From NCBI GenBank assembly GCA_029782215.1, contig JAKOVD010000025.1, positions 1 to 64,000 on the forward strand: DNA of 64,000 bases, read 5' to 3'. The notes beneath the pieces were generated by a model. The model did no database searches and was not told the origin of the DNA. It worked only from the letters and a program-made list of their open reading frames with translations. Positions within the stretch are counted from its first letter, which is position 1; the number at the start of each line of letters is the position of its first letter. Source of the DNA: Chloroflexota bacterium (lineage in GTDB: Bacteria > Chloroflexota > Anaerolineae > J102). Below are positions 54,153-63,800 of the stretch, in pieces. A program made the position numbers and the translations under genes.

Positions 54153-54225
54153 GCCACCCTAGCTCAGTCGGTAGAGCAACGCACTCGTAATGCGTCGGTC
54201 ATCGGTTCGACTCCGATGGGTGGCT
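54153..54225 (+). tRNA. tRNA-Thr (anticodon CGT)
   Basis: A 73-base cloverleaf: acceptor GCCACCC/GGGTGGC, D-arm GCTC..GAGC, anticodon arm ACGCA-CTCGTAA-TGCGT, T-arm ATCGG-TTCGACT-CCGAT. No encoded CCA. Own promoter and terminator. Confidence 0.94.
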
Positions 54226-54235
54226 CCTCTTGCTC

Positions 54236-54263
54236 ACCCCGGCCCTGGTTGGCTGGGGTTTTT
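54236..54263 (+). terminator. Terminator of tRNA-Thr
   Basis: ACCCCGGCC pairs with GGCTGGGGT (one G-U), followed by six Ts. Confidence 0.85.
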
Positions 54264-54281
54264 TGTAGGTAGACCCGACCC

Positions 54282-55553
54282 ATGCCAAGCTGGACACCGG
54301 CGCCGCACGCGCCTGACACCCCCCTGGCACGCCTCTGGCGCGGCTTGACTCATCCTGTGTGGGTGCTGGTGCTGCTCAGTCTGGCGCTGCTCATCACGGT
54401 GCTCCATCTCTGGCTGCCCCAACTTCCTGCCGGGCGGGGTGGAGCTCCCGTTGCCGCCAACGCCTGGATGAGTGCGACCGCCGCTTCGTTCCCGGCCGGG
54501 TCACTGTGGGCGGCGTTGGGGCTCTTCGACCTGGCGCACAATGCAGCCGTGGGCCTGCTGGTGGTTCTCCTGGCGGTGTCGCTGACTCTACGCCTCATCG
54601 ACCGCCTACACCTGGCATGGGCCAGCCGGCGCCTGGCGCTGCCTGAATGGGACTTGCCCACCACCACGACGGCCGACCGCCGGGTTGAGGGCATGACCGC
54701 TTTCCCCGACGGCAGGCTGGAGGCCTACGCCCAGCGCACGGAGCAAAGCCAGGACAATTCACCTGGCGCCTGGGTCGGCGATCGCAACCAACGCTTCACC
54801 TGGTCTGGCGTGCTGATCGAAGGCGGGCTGCTGATCGCACTGGCGGCGCTGCTTCTCAACCTGCGCTTCGGCTGGCAGGTGGGCCCGATCAGCCTGGAAC
54901 CCGGCCAGAGCGCCAGCCTGGAACCCTTCAGCAGCGCCAGCCTCCAGTTGGATGCAGGGGGACACCACATCCACCTCTGCTGCCAGCCTGACCGGACCGC
55001 CACCGTAGGTGGCGGCAGCTTTGGCTCGCCCGGGCTGCGGGTGGTCGAACAGGAGATCGGGCCTGCCCTGGTCATCACGGCCACCGCCAACGGCCAAGCG
55101 GTGGTGGTGCAGGCGGTCGATCAGACCGACACACCCTCCACGACTTCTGTGCTGCGATTCCCTCAGGCGCGCACCGAACGCGCCGTTGCCATCCCCGATC
55201 GCAATCTCTTTCTGCGCGTGGTCCAGACCGGCGCCAATGCCTTCAGTGTGCAAGCCCTGGATGCCGGCAACAACGTTCTCCTCTCGCAGGAGATCGGCGG
55301 CGCCGAACAGGTAGCCCTGGGCGACCTGACCGTCTATCTCCTGCCGGCGCGCTTCGTCACGCTCCAGGTCCGCAGCCGGCCCTGGCTGTGGTTGCTGGTT
55401 CCGGCGCTGGTGTTCCTTCTGATCGGCGGACTTCTCCGCTGGCGTTTTCCCTACAGCCGCCTGGGCGCGCGCGCCGGCGCCGGCGCCCTGGCGCTGCGCT
55501 GGCAGGGTCAGGGCCGCGCCTATCCCAAGATCGACGACATCGCCACTGGGTAA
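54282..55553 (+). CDS. ResB-like membrane protein
   Basis: A 423-aa protein. Membrane segments near 26-45 (VWVLVLLSLALLITVLHLWL), 82-105 (AVGLLVVLLAVSLTLRLI), 175-195 (GVLIEGGLLIALAALLLNL), and one near the end (WLWLLVPALVFLLIGGLL), with a large outer domain between the last two. That is the ResB/Ccs1 cytochrome c maturation layout, but the sequence is too divergent for a firm call and no ResC/CcsA is near. Confidence 0.5.
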   Translation: MPSWTPAPHAPDTPLARLWRGLTHPVWVLVLLSLALLITVLHLWLPQLPAGRGGAPVAANAWMSATAASFPAGSLWAALGLFDLAHNAAVGLLVVLLAVSLTLRLIDRLHLAWASRRLALPEWDLPTTTTADRRVEGMTAFPDGRLEAYAQRTEQSQDNSPGAWVGDRNQRFTWSGVLIEGGLLIALAALLLNLRFGWQVGPISLEPGQSASLEPFSSASLQLDAGGHHIHLCCQPDRTATVGGGSFGSPGLRVVEQEIGPALVITATANGQAVVVQAVDQTDTPSTTSVLRFPQARTERAVAIPDRNLFLRVVQTGANAFSVQALDAGNNVLLSQEIGGAEQVALGDLTVYLLPARFVTLQVRSRPWLWLLVPALVFLLIGGLLRWRFPYSRLGARAGAGALALRWQGQGRAYPKIDDIATG

Positions 55554-55560
55554 CGCGAGA

Positions 55561-55640
55561 CGGGCGGCGGGTTGCAGTGAACTCGGGGCACCCACAACCC
55601 GCAACCCGTTACCCGCTTCCCGCCACCTCGCACCCGATTC
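55561..55640. repeat. Quasi-tandem ACCCGCAACCCG word repeat before udk
   Basis: GGGCGGCGGGTTGCAG, then CACAACCCGCAACCCG, TTACCCGCTTCCCGCC and CTCGCACCCGATTCCT: diverged 5-8 base words running right up to the udk start. No other signal is seen in this gap. Confidence 0.45.
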
Positions 55641-55642
55641 CT

Positions 55643-56281
55643 ATGTCCACAAAACCTGTTGTCGTCGGTGTTGCCGGGGGCAGCGGCTCAGGCAAGACCA
55701 CCGTCATCCAGCGCATCCTGGAGCGGGTCGGTTGGGACCGCATCGCCTACCTGCCGCACGATGCCTATTACAAGGACACAGCGCACCTGCCTCCCGGCGA
55801 GCGCATCCATCTGAACTGGGACCATCCCAACGCGCTCGACAACGCCCTGCTCATCACCCACATCCAACGCCTCGTCGCCGGACGTCCGGTGGATGTTCCC
55901 GTCTACGACTTCGCCAACTATGTGCGCAGCGGGCAGGTGCGGCGCGTACTGCCCAGCCCGGTCGTCCTCGTGGAAGGTATCCTGGTGTTTGCCGACGAGG
56001 CGCTGCGCGCCCTCATGGACATCAAGATCTACGTCGAAACAGACGCGGACATCCGCTTCATCCGCCGTCTGCAGCGTGATATGAACGAGCGGGGTCGCAG
56101 CGTCCAGTCCGTGATCGAACAGTACGTGTCCACCGTGCGCCCCATGCACCTTCAGTTTGTCGAGCCCTCCAAACGCTACGCCGACATCATCATTCCCGAA
56201 GGGGGCTACAACGAAGTAGCGCTCGCCATGGTCATCGGTCGGCTGGAGACCCTGCTGGACAGCGGCAACCTCGCCGACTGA
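55643..56281 (+). CDS. udk: Uridine kinase
   Basis: A 212-aa P-loop kinase: VVGVAGGSGSGKTTV (Walker A), HDAYYKD, NWDHPNALDNALL (core WDHPNALDN), PVYDFANY, VLVEGILVF (Walker B), and RFIRRLQRDMNERGRS (core RRLQRDMNERGRS). It salvages uridine and cytidine. The start at 55643 matches the family. Confidence 0.94.
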   Translation: MSTKPVVVGVAGGSGSGKTTVIQRILERVGWDRIAYLPHDAYYKDTAHLPPGERIHLNWDHPNALDNALLITHIQRLVAGRPVDVPVYDFANYVRSGQVRRVLPSPVVLVEGILVFADEALRALMDIKIYVETDADIRFIRRLQRDMNERGRSVQSVIEQYVSTVRPMHLQFVEPSKRYADIIIPEGGYNEVALAMVIGRLETLLDSGNLAD

Positions 56282-56302
56282 GCGCAGACAGCAAGACCGG
56301 TG

Positions 56303-56803
56303 CTACGACAGCACCCGGCTTGGCGCGGTGAGGGCGAAATCAGGGCCCCGATCGATCTCCCAGGGGTAGATGATCCAGTTGTCCGTCACCGCCCCATAGT
56401 AGTCGGGGCGGCGCTCGCGGAAGCGCGAATGGCTTGGCTTGTAGTGGAGGACGCAAATGCGGGCCAGGCCGCCTGCCGCCTCAACACGCCCCCGCACCGC
56501 ATTGACGGTGCGCCCGCTGTCCCAGACATCATCGACGATGAGCACGCTGCGGTCACGGAGGAGGTTGTCGGTAGGGAACTGCAGGAAGTTGGGCCAGACG
56601 AAGCGGTCGATCTCGGGATCCTTGGGGAACTCCACCACTGCCGTGAGCACATCACGGATGTCCAGGGCCTCTGCCAACATGCCACCGGGGATGATGCCGC
56701 CGCGCGTGACCATGACAATGGTATCGTACTTGCCCGCAACCTGGGGCAGAATATGATCGATCAAGGCTTCGATATCGTTCCAGGTGAGTTCTTCGCGGTG
56801 CAT
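56303..56803 (-). CDS. Phosphoribosyltransferase, xanthine/hypoxanthine type
   Basis: A 166-aa type I PRTase: MVTRGGIIPGGMLAEALDI (core RGGIIPGGMLAE), PRPP-binding VLIVDDVWDSGRTV, and WIIYPWEIDRG at the end, a pattern of XGPRT/HPRT-like enzymes. It probably salvages a purine base. Convergent with uridine kinase. Confidence 0.88.
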   Translation of the reverse strand: MHREELTWNDIEALIDHILPQVAGKYDTIVMVTRGGIIPGGMLAEALDIRDVLTAVVEFPKDPEIDRFVWPNFLQFPTDNLLRDRSVLIVDDVWDSGRTVNAVRGRVEAAGGLARICVLHYKPSHSRFRERRPDYYGAVTDNWIIYPWEIDRGPDFALTAPSRVLS

Positions 56804-56844
56804 GGTAGGAGCCAGTTGAGAGAGCTTTGCCGGTAGGAAGGGAG

Positions 56845-57225
56845 CTAGGAGCGTTTGCCACCCATCGCCAAACGACCGCCGATCACACCGGCGGTGATGG
56901 CCAACAACAACAGATAGATGTGTGAGATCAGGTCACCGGGCAGAACAAAGTAGCCGATGATGCCGGCGATGGCGCCTATCAGAATGCCGTGCAGGGTGGT
57001 GCGGAAGGTGACGTCGCGGAGGACCACATAGGCGCCCCAGGCACAGCCCAAGGCAATGACGACGTTGGTCACAAAGGTGAAGCGCGGGATCGCCGCAACC
57101 TCGCTCAGACTCTTGACCGGACTGAAGACGAGAACGATGCCGGCCAGCAGACCGAGGACCAGGATGCCGACGACATAGCTCACCAGCACACCCAGAACGA
57201 TGCGCAGCCAGCGCATACCGCTCAT
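56845..57225 (-). CDS. Small four-helix membrane protein
   Basis: A 126-aa protein with four hydrophobic segments (VLGVLVSYVVGILVLGLLAG, FVTNVVIALGCAWGAYVVL, LHGILIGAIAGIIGYFVLP, IYLLLLAITAGVIGGRLAM). No known function. Its start overlaps the TPR gene stop by 4 bases, so it is translated after it. Confidence 0.65.
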   Translation of the reverse strand: MSGMRWLRIVLGVLVSYVVGILVLGLLAGIVLVFSPVKSLSEVAAIPRFTFVTNVVIALGCAWGAYVVLRDVTFRTTLHGILIGAIAGIIGYFVLPGDLISHIYLLLLAITAGVIGGRLAMGGKRS

Positions 57226-58061
57226 CTCCGGCCTGCTTTCCGGCTGACGGCAAGCTGGAGCTTGAGGTCCTTCAGACTTTCATCCTGCGGATAGCGGGCC
57301 ATGACCTCGGTGAAGTCCTCGAGGTGCTGTTTCAGTTCCTCTTCGCCGCGGTCGTGCTGGCGAGCCGTCTTGTACAGCTCCTCTGCTGCCTCGTGGTCGC
57401 CCTCCAGCCACGTCGCCAGCGCCAGGTTGTAGCGGGCGCGATGGAAGCTCTCATCCTTCTGCATACAGGCTTCGAGATCGGCCTTCGCTGCGGGCAGATC
57501 GCCGAGCAGAATGTTGAGATAGCCGCGGTTATTGTCGACCTCACCGCGCTCGGGATTGAGCTCGATGGCGCTGCCGAAGGCATCGCGGGCCTCTTCAAGA
57601 CGCCCGGCGAAGTAGTAGAGGTAGCCGAGCGAGGCGAACACATCGTCGTCTTCGCTCCCGACCGCCACGGCTGCCTCAAAGGCAGCGATGGCCTCGGGCT
57701 GGCGGTTGGCCTTGTAGAAGTTGAAGCCCAGCGCCGCCTGGTATTCGGCGTTCTCTGGTTCTGCCGCTGCCGCGACGCGCAGATTCGCCTCGCCTTGCGG
57801 CAGGAGACCGGCGTCCGTCTGGTAGGCGCCCAATTGGTAGCGGGCAAGAGCATCCTCGGGATCGAGCTCGACGGCGCGCTTGAAGGCGCGGGCGGCGTCA
57901 CGCGGCTGTTCGAGGGTGAGATAGGCAAGACCCAGCGCCGTCTGGGCAGGCGCCGTATCGGGCACCGTGGGCGCCACCTGGCGCATGGCCTTACGGGCGC
58001 CCTTCAGGTCCGACTTGGCCTGAGCGATGACCTCATCAAGATCGTTATAGGAAGGAACCAT
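57222..58061 (-). CDS. TPR-repeat protein
   Basis: A 279-aa protein with about six tetratricopeptide repeats (ALGLAYLTLEQPRDAARAFK with core AYLTLEQPRDAARAFKRAV, YQAALGFNFYKANRQPEAIA, FASLGYLYYFAGRLEEARDA, NRGYLNILLGDLPAAKADLE, RYNLALATWLEGDHEAAEEL), all helical. Likely a protein-protein scaffold; partner unknown. Confidence 0.82.
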   Translation of the reverse strand: MVPSYNDLDEVIAQAKSDLKGARKAMRQVAPTVPDTAPAQTALGLAYLTLEQPRDAARAFKRAVELDPEDALARYQLGAYQTDAGLLPQGEANLRVAAAAEPENAEYQAALGFNFYKANRQPEAIAAFEAAVAVGSEDDDVFASLGYLYYFAGRLEEARDAFGSAIELNPERGEVDNNRGYLNILLGDLPAAKADLEACMQKDESFHRARYNLALATWLEGDHEAAEELYKTARQHDRGEEELKQHLEDFTEVMARYPQDESLKDLKLQLAVSRKAGRR

Positions 58062-58084
58062 GGGAAGTTTGATTTGTGAATGAC

Positions 58085-58891
58085 TCAGAGAACCGGGTTC
58101 TCAGGTAGGGGTGGGTTCAAGGGACGCCGATCATAGAGACCGCGCCAGTCGTTCAAACGAATGCGGAGCACATCCATGACCATGTGCCAGGTGTCGCGCA
58201 CGGGCTCCACGCGGCTGTCGGCATTGAAATACCAGTGGATCGGCACCTCGGCAACGCGGGCGCCGTCCTTGAGGGCCAGGTATAGCGCTTCCACATCGAA
58301 GGTCCAGCCTGTCACCCGTTGGCGCGAAAAAACACTGTCTGCCACATCGCGCTGGAAGAGCTTGAAGCCGCACTGGGTGTCCTGGAAGCCGCGGATCGCC
58401 AGCACCCGCACGATCAGGTTGAAGACGCGCCCCATGAGGTGACGATAGCGCGGCTCATTGTAGCGCACGGCGCCAGGGGCCTCGCGGCTGCCAATCGCCA
58501 CGTCGTAGCCAACCAGTTGCGGGGGCAGGAACTTTTCCACCTCGGCGATGGGCATGGAGAGGTCCGAGTCGCAGATGAACAGGTATTCCCCGCGCCCGTG
58601 CAACATCCCTTCGCGCACTGCCACTCCTTTGCCCTTGGCGCTGTGCAGAACCCGCACGCCGCCATGCTGGCGCGCATAGGATTCCGCCACCTCGGTCGTC
58701 CGATCGGAGCTGCCGTTCTCCACGATCATGATCTCGACCTCATAGGGCACGGTTTCCTGCCACGTCAGGATTTGGTCAAGGGACTTGGGCAGCCGGTTCT
58801 CTTCGTTATAGGCAGGGATGATGATGCTCAGGAGGGGGCGGGCAGTCTCAACCGTTGCAGAATCGCGGATCGCCATCGATGAAAACGACAT
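58085..58891 (-). CDS. Family 2 glycosyltransferase (dolichol/polyprenyl-phosphate glycosyltransferase-like)
   Basis: A 268-aa GT-A enzyme: LSIIIPAYNEENRLPKSL, IMIVENGSSDRTTEVA, GRGEYLFICDSDLSMP (DxD), and CGFKLFQRD. It resembles dolichyl-phosphate beta-glucosyl/mannosyltransferases, which load sugar on a lipid carrier. Bases 58892-59033 contain no gene. Confidence 0.87.
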   Translation of the reverse strand: MSFSSMAIRDSATVETARPLLSIIIPAYNEENRLPKSLDQILTWQETVPYEVEIMIVENGSSDRTTEVAESYARQHGGVRVLHSAKGKGVAVREGMLHGRGEYLFICDSDLSMPIAEVEKFLPPQLVGYDVAIGSREAPGAVRYNEPRYRHLMGRVFNLIVRVLAIRGFQDTQCGFKLFQRDVADSVFSRQRVTGWTFDVEALYLALKDGARVAEVPIHWYFNADSRVEPVRDTWHMVMDVLRIRLNDWRGLYDRRPLNPPLPENPVL

Positions 58892-59033
58892 CTAGGAAAT
58901 AGAAATGAATGATAACGAAGGATAACAGGGGCGGGCAGGCGTGGCAATTTCGGGAAGCCGATGACGCATTCCCCGGTGAACCCGCCGCGCCCGACGGAAG
59001 CTGCAGGCCCCCCTGGCAGCACTCGCCGCCGCG

Positions 59034-59939
59034 TCAGACGCCAAAATGCACCAGGCTGCGCGCCACATAGAGACCTGCCAGCTGCAGCGCCAGACCGTTG
59101 CCAAAGAGGAGATAGGTCGCCAGGCGCTCGTATTCATAAAGAACATACCCGATGGCGACGTTGAGGAACCACATCAGCAGCGTGATCGCAGGCAGCAGAA
59201 AAAGCGCACGCCGGGGACTGATGCGGTCAACCACGCCCGCGGCATCGAAATGCAGCGGCATCATGGCCGACAGATCCGGATAGCTCCAGATGCAGTAGCC
59301 CAGGAGCATCAGCCCCAACAGCAGTCCTGCCGCCAGGAGAAACCTGGCGATGCGGTCGCTCCAGAGCCAATGCTCGCGCCAAGACGCCGGTATGACATCC
59401 TCGTACACCTGGCGTTGGGCGCCCATCGCCTGCCGGGAGGCAAAGGCGGCCAGGAAGGCGTCGGGATTCGCCGGCGAGACAAGATACGTCGCCCCGCCCG
59501 TCGTGACCGCCAGGCACTCCGATGCCGGTCGTGTGGCATAGGCAAACAGACGCGGCGACATCCAGGACACCCCCGGGGTGCGCGGATGCACCCAGCGCAC
59601 TGGCCACGCCCACCAGGGATTCTGGATGCTCAGCCGCGGGGAAGCCGCCTCGATGCGTTTGATGCTGCTCATGGGAATGTACAGTTCATCCCCCGACCAC
59701 AGGATGTGCATGGCATCCCGGTCGAGCCAATAGTCCAGGCTGCGCATTTGCCACAGCCGGTAGAGCAGTATTCCCAGCACCAGAACGCCCAGGCCCCAAA
59801 TCACCCCCAACAGCACCGTGGGCGGGCCCAAAGGAGTGCGGATCAGCAGCGCCAGCACCAGGAGGATCAAACCAGCCAATCCTGCCGCCGCCGCCAATGC
59901 CAGGCGGCGTTCATGTGGGGTAAGGGGTCGAAAGGCCAC
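59034..59939 (-). CDS. PH-like and DUF1648-domain membrane protein
   Basis: A 301-aa protein with two N-terminal membrane helices, a bacterial PH-like beta domain (about 70-170), then a third helix and the DUF1648 pattern MPLHFDAAGVVDRISPR followed by two more helices. Function unknown; related proteins are membrane envelope components or regulators. Confidence 0.7.
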   Translation of the reverse strand: MAFRPLTPHERRLALAAAAGLAGLILLVLALLIRTPLGPPTVLLGVIWGLGVLVLGILLYRLWQMRSLDYWLDRDAMHILWSGDELYIPMSSIKRIEAASPRLSIQNPWWAWPVRWVHPRTPGVSWMSPRLFAYATRPASECLAVTTGGATYLVSPANPDAFLAAFASRQAMGAQRQVYEDVIPASWREHWLWSDRIARFLLAAGLLLGLMLLGYCIWSYPDLSAMMPLHFDAAGVVDRISPRRALFLLPAITLLMWFLNVAIGYVLYEYERLATYLLFGNGLALQLAGLYVARSLVHFGV

Positions 59940-59969
59940 GGACGGGATGGAAAGTACGGTAGCAGGCGC

Positions 59970-60728
59970 TCAGGCAAGCCAGCGGCGAATACTGTCAAGC
60001 AGGCGGTGTTGGGTCATGTCCATGTGCAGCGGTGTGATCGAGACATAACCATGGCTCACCGCATCGAGATCGGTGCCTTCTTCCTGGATGCCGGTCGGCG
60101 GTTCGCCCCCAATCCAGTAATAGGGCGCCCCGCGCGGATCGGTGCGCTCGATCAGGACGTCGCGATAGACGCGCTGCCCGAGACGCGTGACACGATAGCC
60201 GCGCACCTGCTCAGAAGTCACGTCAGGGACGTTGACGTTGAGCAGAGAGCCGGCGTTAAGACCGTGCTCCAGGACCAGCCGGGTAACGGTGACTGCCGCC
60301 CCGGCGGCCGTCGCCCAGTTTCTTTCACCCTCACCGCTGTCGAGCGAGACGGCAATGCCGGGCCAACCGCTGATCGCTGCCTCCATCGCGGCCGCCACGG
60401 TCCCTGAATACGTTACGTCGAAGCCGAGGTTGGGCGTGGTGTTGATGCCCGACACGACGACATCGATGGGCTGCGGCACCAAGCCCAGGGCCGCCAGCGC
60501 CACGCAATCCGAGGGAGCGCCGTCCGTCGTCAGCGCGGGGCTGCCGTCCTCGAGGGCGACGCTCCACACCCTCAGGGGCTTGTGCATCGTCTTGCTGTGG
60601 CCAGCCACCGACCAGTTGTGGTTAGGGGCAAAAACGGTCACCTGGCCAAGGCTGCGCAGCCCCTGCGCCAGGGCCAGCAGGCCCGGCGCTTCCACACCAT
60701 CATCGTTTGTAACCAGGATGTGGGGCAT
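59970..60728 (-). CDS. surE: 5'/3'-nucleotidase SurE
   Basis: A 252-aa survival protein E: MPHILVTNDDGVEAPGLLAL (core TNDDGVEAPG, metal-binding DD), VFAPNHNWSVAGHS, DGAPSDCVALAAL, VVSGINTTPNLG, SGTVAAAMEA. It dephosphorylates nucleoside monophosphates. Confidence 0.94.
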   Translation of the reverse strand: MPHILVTNDDGVEAPGLLALAQGLRSLGQVTVFAPNHNWSVAGHSKTMHKPLRVWSVALEDGSPALTTDGAPSDCVALAALGLVPQPIDVVVSGINTTPNLGFDVTYSGTVAAAMEAAISGWPGIAVSLDSGEGERNWATAAGAAVTVTRLVLEHGLNAGSLLNVNVPDVTSEQVRGYRVTRLGQRVYRDVLIERTDPRGAPYYWIGGEPPTGIQEEGTDLDAVSHGYVSITPLHMDMTQHRLLDSIRRWLA

Positions 60729-60740
60729 AGGTGGGATAGG

Positions 60741-60798
60741 GATTACGCATTACGAAATACGTACTCCGTACACCGTACTTCGTAATGCGTAATACGTG
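60741..60798. repeat. Quasi-tandem CGTAATGCG word repeat with perfect inverted ends
   Basis: TTACGCATTACGAA (60743-60756) and its complement TTCGTAATGCGTAA (60779-60792) flank TACGTACTCCGTACACCGTAC. A degraded copy is at 8411-8445. It fills the gap between surE and the penicillin-binding protein. Confidence 0.75.
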
Positions 60799-60804
60799 AG
60801 AGTG

Positions 60805-63800
60805 TCAGGAGTCGTGGCCCGGGAGGAGGGCGACCGGCTGCGGATCGAGCGCCGCCTGCCGGGGCTTGGGTCCCTTGCCCTCGCGATGCTGGACGAAGAT
60901 GCGGATTGGATCGCTGTCGGTCTTGTTGCCGGCGCTGTCGAAGGCGGTGGCCTTGATGACGTGGGTTTCGGTGTAGCCCTTGCTGTCGTGGATGATGCCG
61001 AACCCGCTGTCCTCGGTCACCGTCAGGCGGGTGGGATCATTGGGGTCCACGGTGCCCACGCCCGCGCTCAGCGGACGGTCCATCATCTTGATCGTCCACT
61101 TGCCGGCATAGGGCGCCACCGTGGTGGTGATGACAGGGTTGCCATCCACGTAGAAGATCACCCGGTCCATCGAGAGATCGTCGGTGGCCAGGGCATTGAT
61201 ATTGACCCACTCGTCGTCTTCCATGCTGAAGGCCCGGCCATTGCTGGGGTTGGTCACGACAATGGTCGGGGGTTTGTTGTCGATGGTGACCGGGGTGGTC
61301 ACCTGGCGCACATTGCCACTGTTTTCGACCACGCTCAGGCGCAGGGTATAGGCCCCGCTCAGGGCGGTTGTGTCCCAGGTCTCGAGCAGGCCCTTGTCCA
61401 CCTGGTTGTAGTGGTCGGGTCCGATCTGCTGCCACTCGCTGGGCTCCAGGCCCTGGCCGAAGTGAAGTTGGTAGAGCCGGAAATCGCCGCCGCGGGCATT
61501 GCCCAGGATGTCGGTCATGCCGCCCACGTATCCGTAGAGGGTGGGCCGGGCAATCGCCACCTCGTCATCGGTGAACACGGTCTCGGTCACGGTCGCCGAA
61601 GCCTCTGGCAGCGGTGGCTGCTCAAAGTTGCCCGCCTCCGACTGCTCGCGCGTCCAGTCGGCCGCCACGGAAGGCAGCACGCGGTAGACCTTGTGGTCGA
61701 TCTGGTCGGGCGGCGTGTTGGGACCCGCCAACTGACCGGTGCGCCGGTCGATCTCGTAGGTCTGGTAGACATTGTCGTACGTGGTCGGCTCGGTGCCCTT
61801 GATGAAGAGCTCGGTGTGGCGGCGCTCGCAAAGGTCCGTCGGCAGCAGGCCGCTCTCGTTGCATACCGCCACGCGCACCATATCGGCCGGCTCCGTCCAG
61901 TCCTTGACGGGCAGGTTGCGGTGGGCATAGGTCATGATGTCATGGAAGATGGGCGCCGCCCCCACCGAGCCGGAGATCTTGTCCATGGGCTTGTTGTCGG
62001 CGTTGCCCACCCATACACCCACCGTGACCTGGGGGCTGCCGCCCATCGTCCAACTGTCGCGATAATCGTTGGTGGTGCCGGTCTTGGCAATGATGCGCCG
62101 ATCGGGCAGCGTCAGCAGATCGGAGAAGATGCCGAAAGCCGCCGGGCGGGGTTTGGGATCGCTCAGCACGTCATCCATCAGGTAGCCCAACTGCGGGCTG
62201 AGCACCCGCTGCGTCTGCGGGCCGTCGTAGCCGTAGAGGCGCTTGCCATCCTTGTCCGTCACCTCCAGGATCGACACCGGATCGACGGTGCGATAGCCCG
62301 GCCTCAGGTCCTCTGCCGGCACCGACTGTCCCGCCATCACCCCGCCGTTGGCCAGCGTAGCGAAGACATACGCCAGATCGATCAGCTTGACATCGCCTCC
62401 GCCCAGGGTGAGGCTGAGGCCGTAGTAGTCCTTGTTCAGGGTCGTGATGCCCAGGCGATGGGCCATTTCCACCGCCTTCTTGACGCCTACCTGGTTCAGC
62501 ACCCACACGGCCGGGATGTTGTAGGACCGCTGCAGCGCCGTCCGTAGGTCCACCGGGCCATGGTACTTGCGGTCATAGTTCTCAGGGGCGTACGGCTCGA
62601 CCGCGTCCGGGAAGACCTGGCGCACGTCCATGACCACCGTCGCCAGGGTCAGGCCCTGGCTGAAGCCGGTGGCGTAGGTGATGGGCTTGAAGGCCGAGCC
62701 GGGCTGGTTCTCGGCCAGGGCGTTGTTGACCTCGCCGTCGATGTCTTTGTTGTTATAGTCCAGCGAGCCCAACATGGAGAGGATCTCTCCGGTGTCGGTC
62801 CGCAGCACGACGACCGCGGCGTTGGACACGGGCGGATCGCCTTCCTGGCGCACCTTCAGGCCCTCGGCGGGCTTGAGCTTGGTGCACCCGGGCAGATCGG
62901 GCTGCTGGCCGTTGATGTGGGCGATGCGCTGGCGGGCGCTGCACGTGACCTCGCGCTGCATGTCCACGTCCAGCGTCGTTCGCACCGTCAGGCCGTGCCG
63001 CCAGATGAAGAAGGGATCGTCGGGCGTGTTGAACTGCTTCTTGACCTGGTCCAGCACGTAGAGGGCGAAGTGCGGCGCCAGGTCGTTCTCGAAGCGCTCG
63101 AGCGCCGACTTGCGCACCTTCAGCTCCTCGGCATAGGCGGCGTCCGCCTGCGCCTGAGTGATGTACCCCGCCTCCGCCATGGAATTCAGGACCTTGAGCT
63201 GGCGCCGCTTGGCATCCTCGGGCGACTGGATAGGGTTCAGGCCCGGGTACTGGGGCAGCGCCGCCAGCATGGCGGCCTCGGCCAGGTCCAAATCACGCGC
63301 CGACTTGTCGAAATAGACCTGAGCCGCCGACTCGATGCCGTAGCTGAAGTTCCCGTAGAAGTTGTTGTTCAGGTACCACTCGAGGATTTGCTTCTTGTCG
63401 TAGTGGCGGGTGATCTCCATCGCCGTCAGCGCTTCTTTGATCTTGCGCGTGTAGGAACGCTCATAGCGCTGTTCTGGGGAGATGAGAACGTTCTTGACCA
63501 GCTGCTGCGTGATGCTCGACGCCCCCTGCACGCCGCCCCCCTGCAGGTTGTTCATGAAGGCGCGGGCGATGCCGCGCACGTTGACGCCGGGGTTGTCCCA
63601 GAAAGAGCGATCCTCCAGCGCCACCGTGGCATTGATCAGGTAGGGGCTGATCTCCTCCAGCGGCACGTAGGTGCGGTCACCGCGGAAGGGCCGGGGATCG
63701 ATGGATTCGTAGAGCAGGACCTTGCCCGTGCGATCGTAGATCTTGACCGTCTCGAAGCTCTCCTGCTCGGTGACGATAGCCGTCGGGTCGGGCAGGTCAC

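Noticed and set aside
60741..60798. Possible CRISPR-like repeat
   Set aside because: Words are short, diverged and mirrored, with no constant spacer length or cas genes.
60796..62547. Plus-strand frame of 583 codons opposite the penicillin-binding protein
   Set aside because: Antisense shadow of a gene with intact catalytic motifs.
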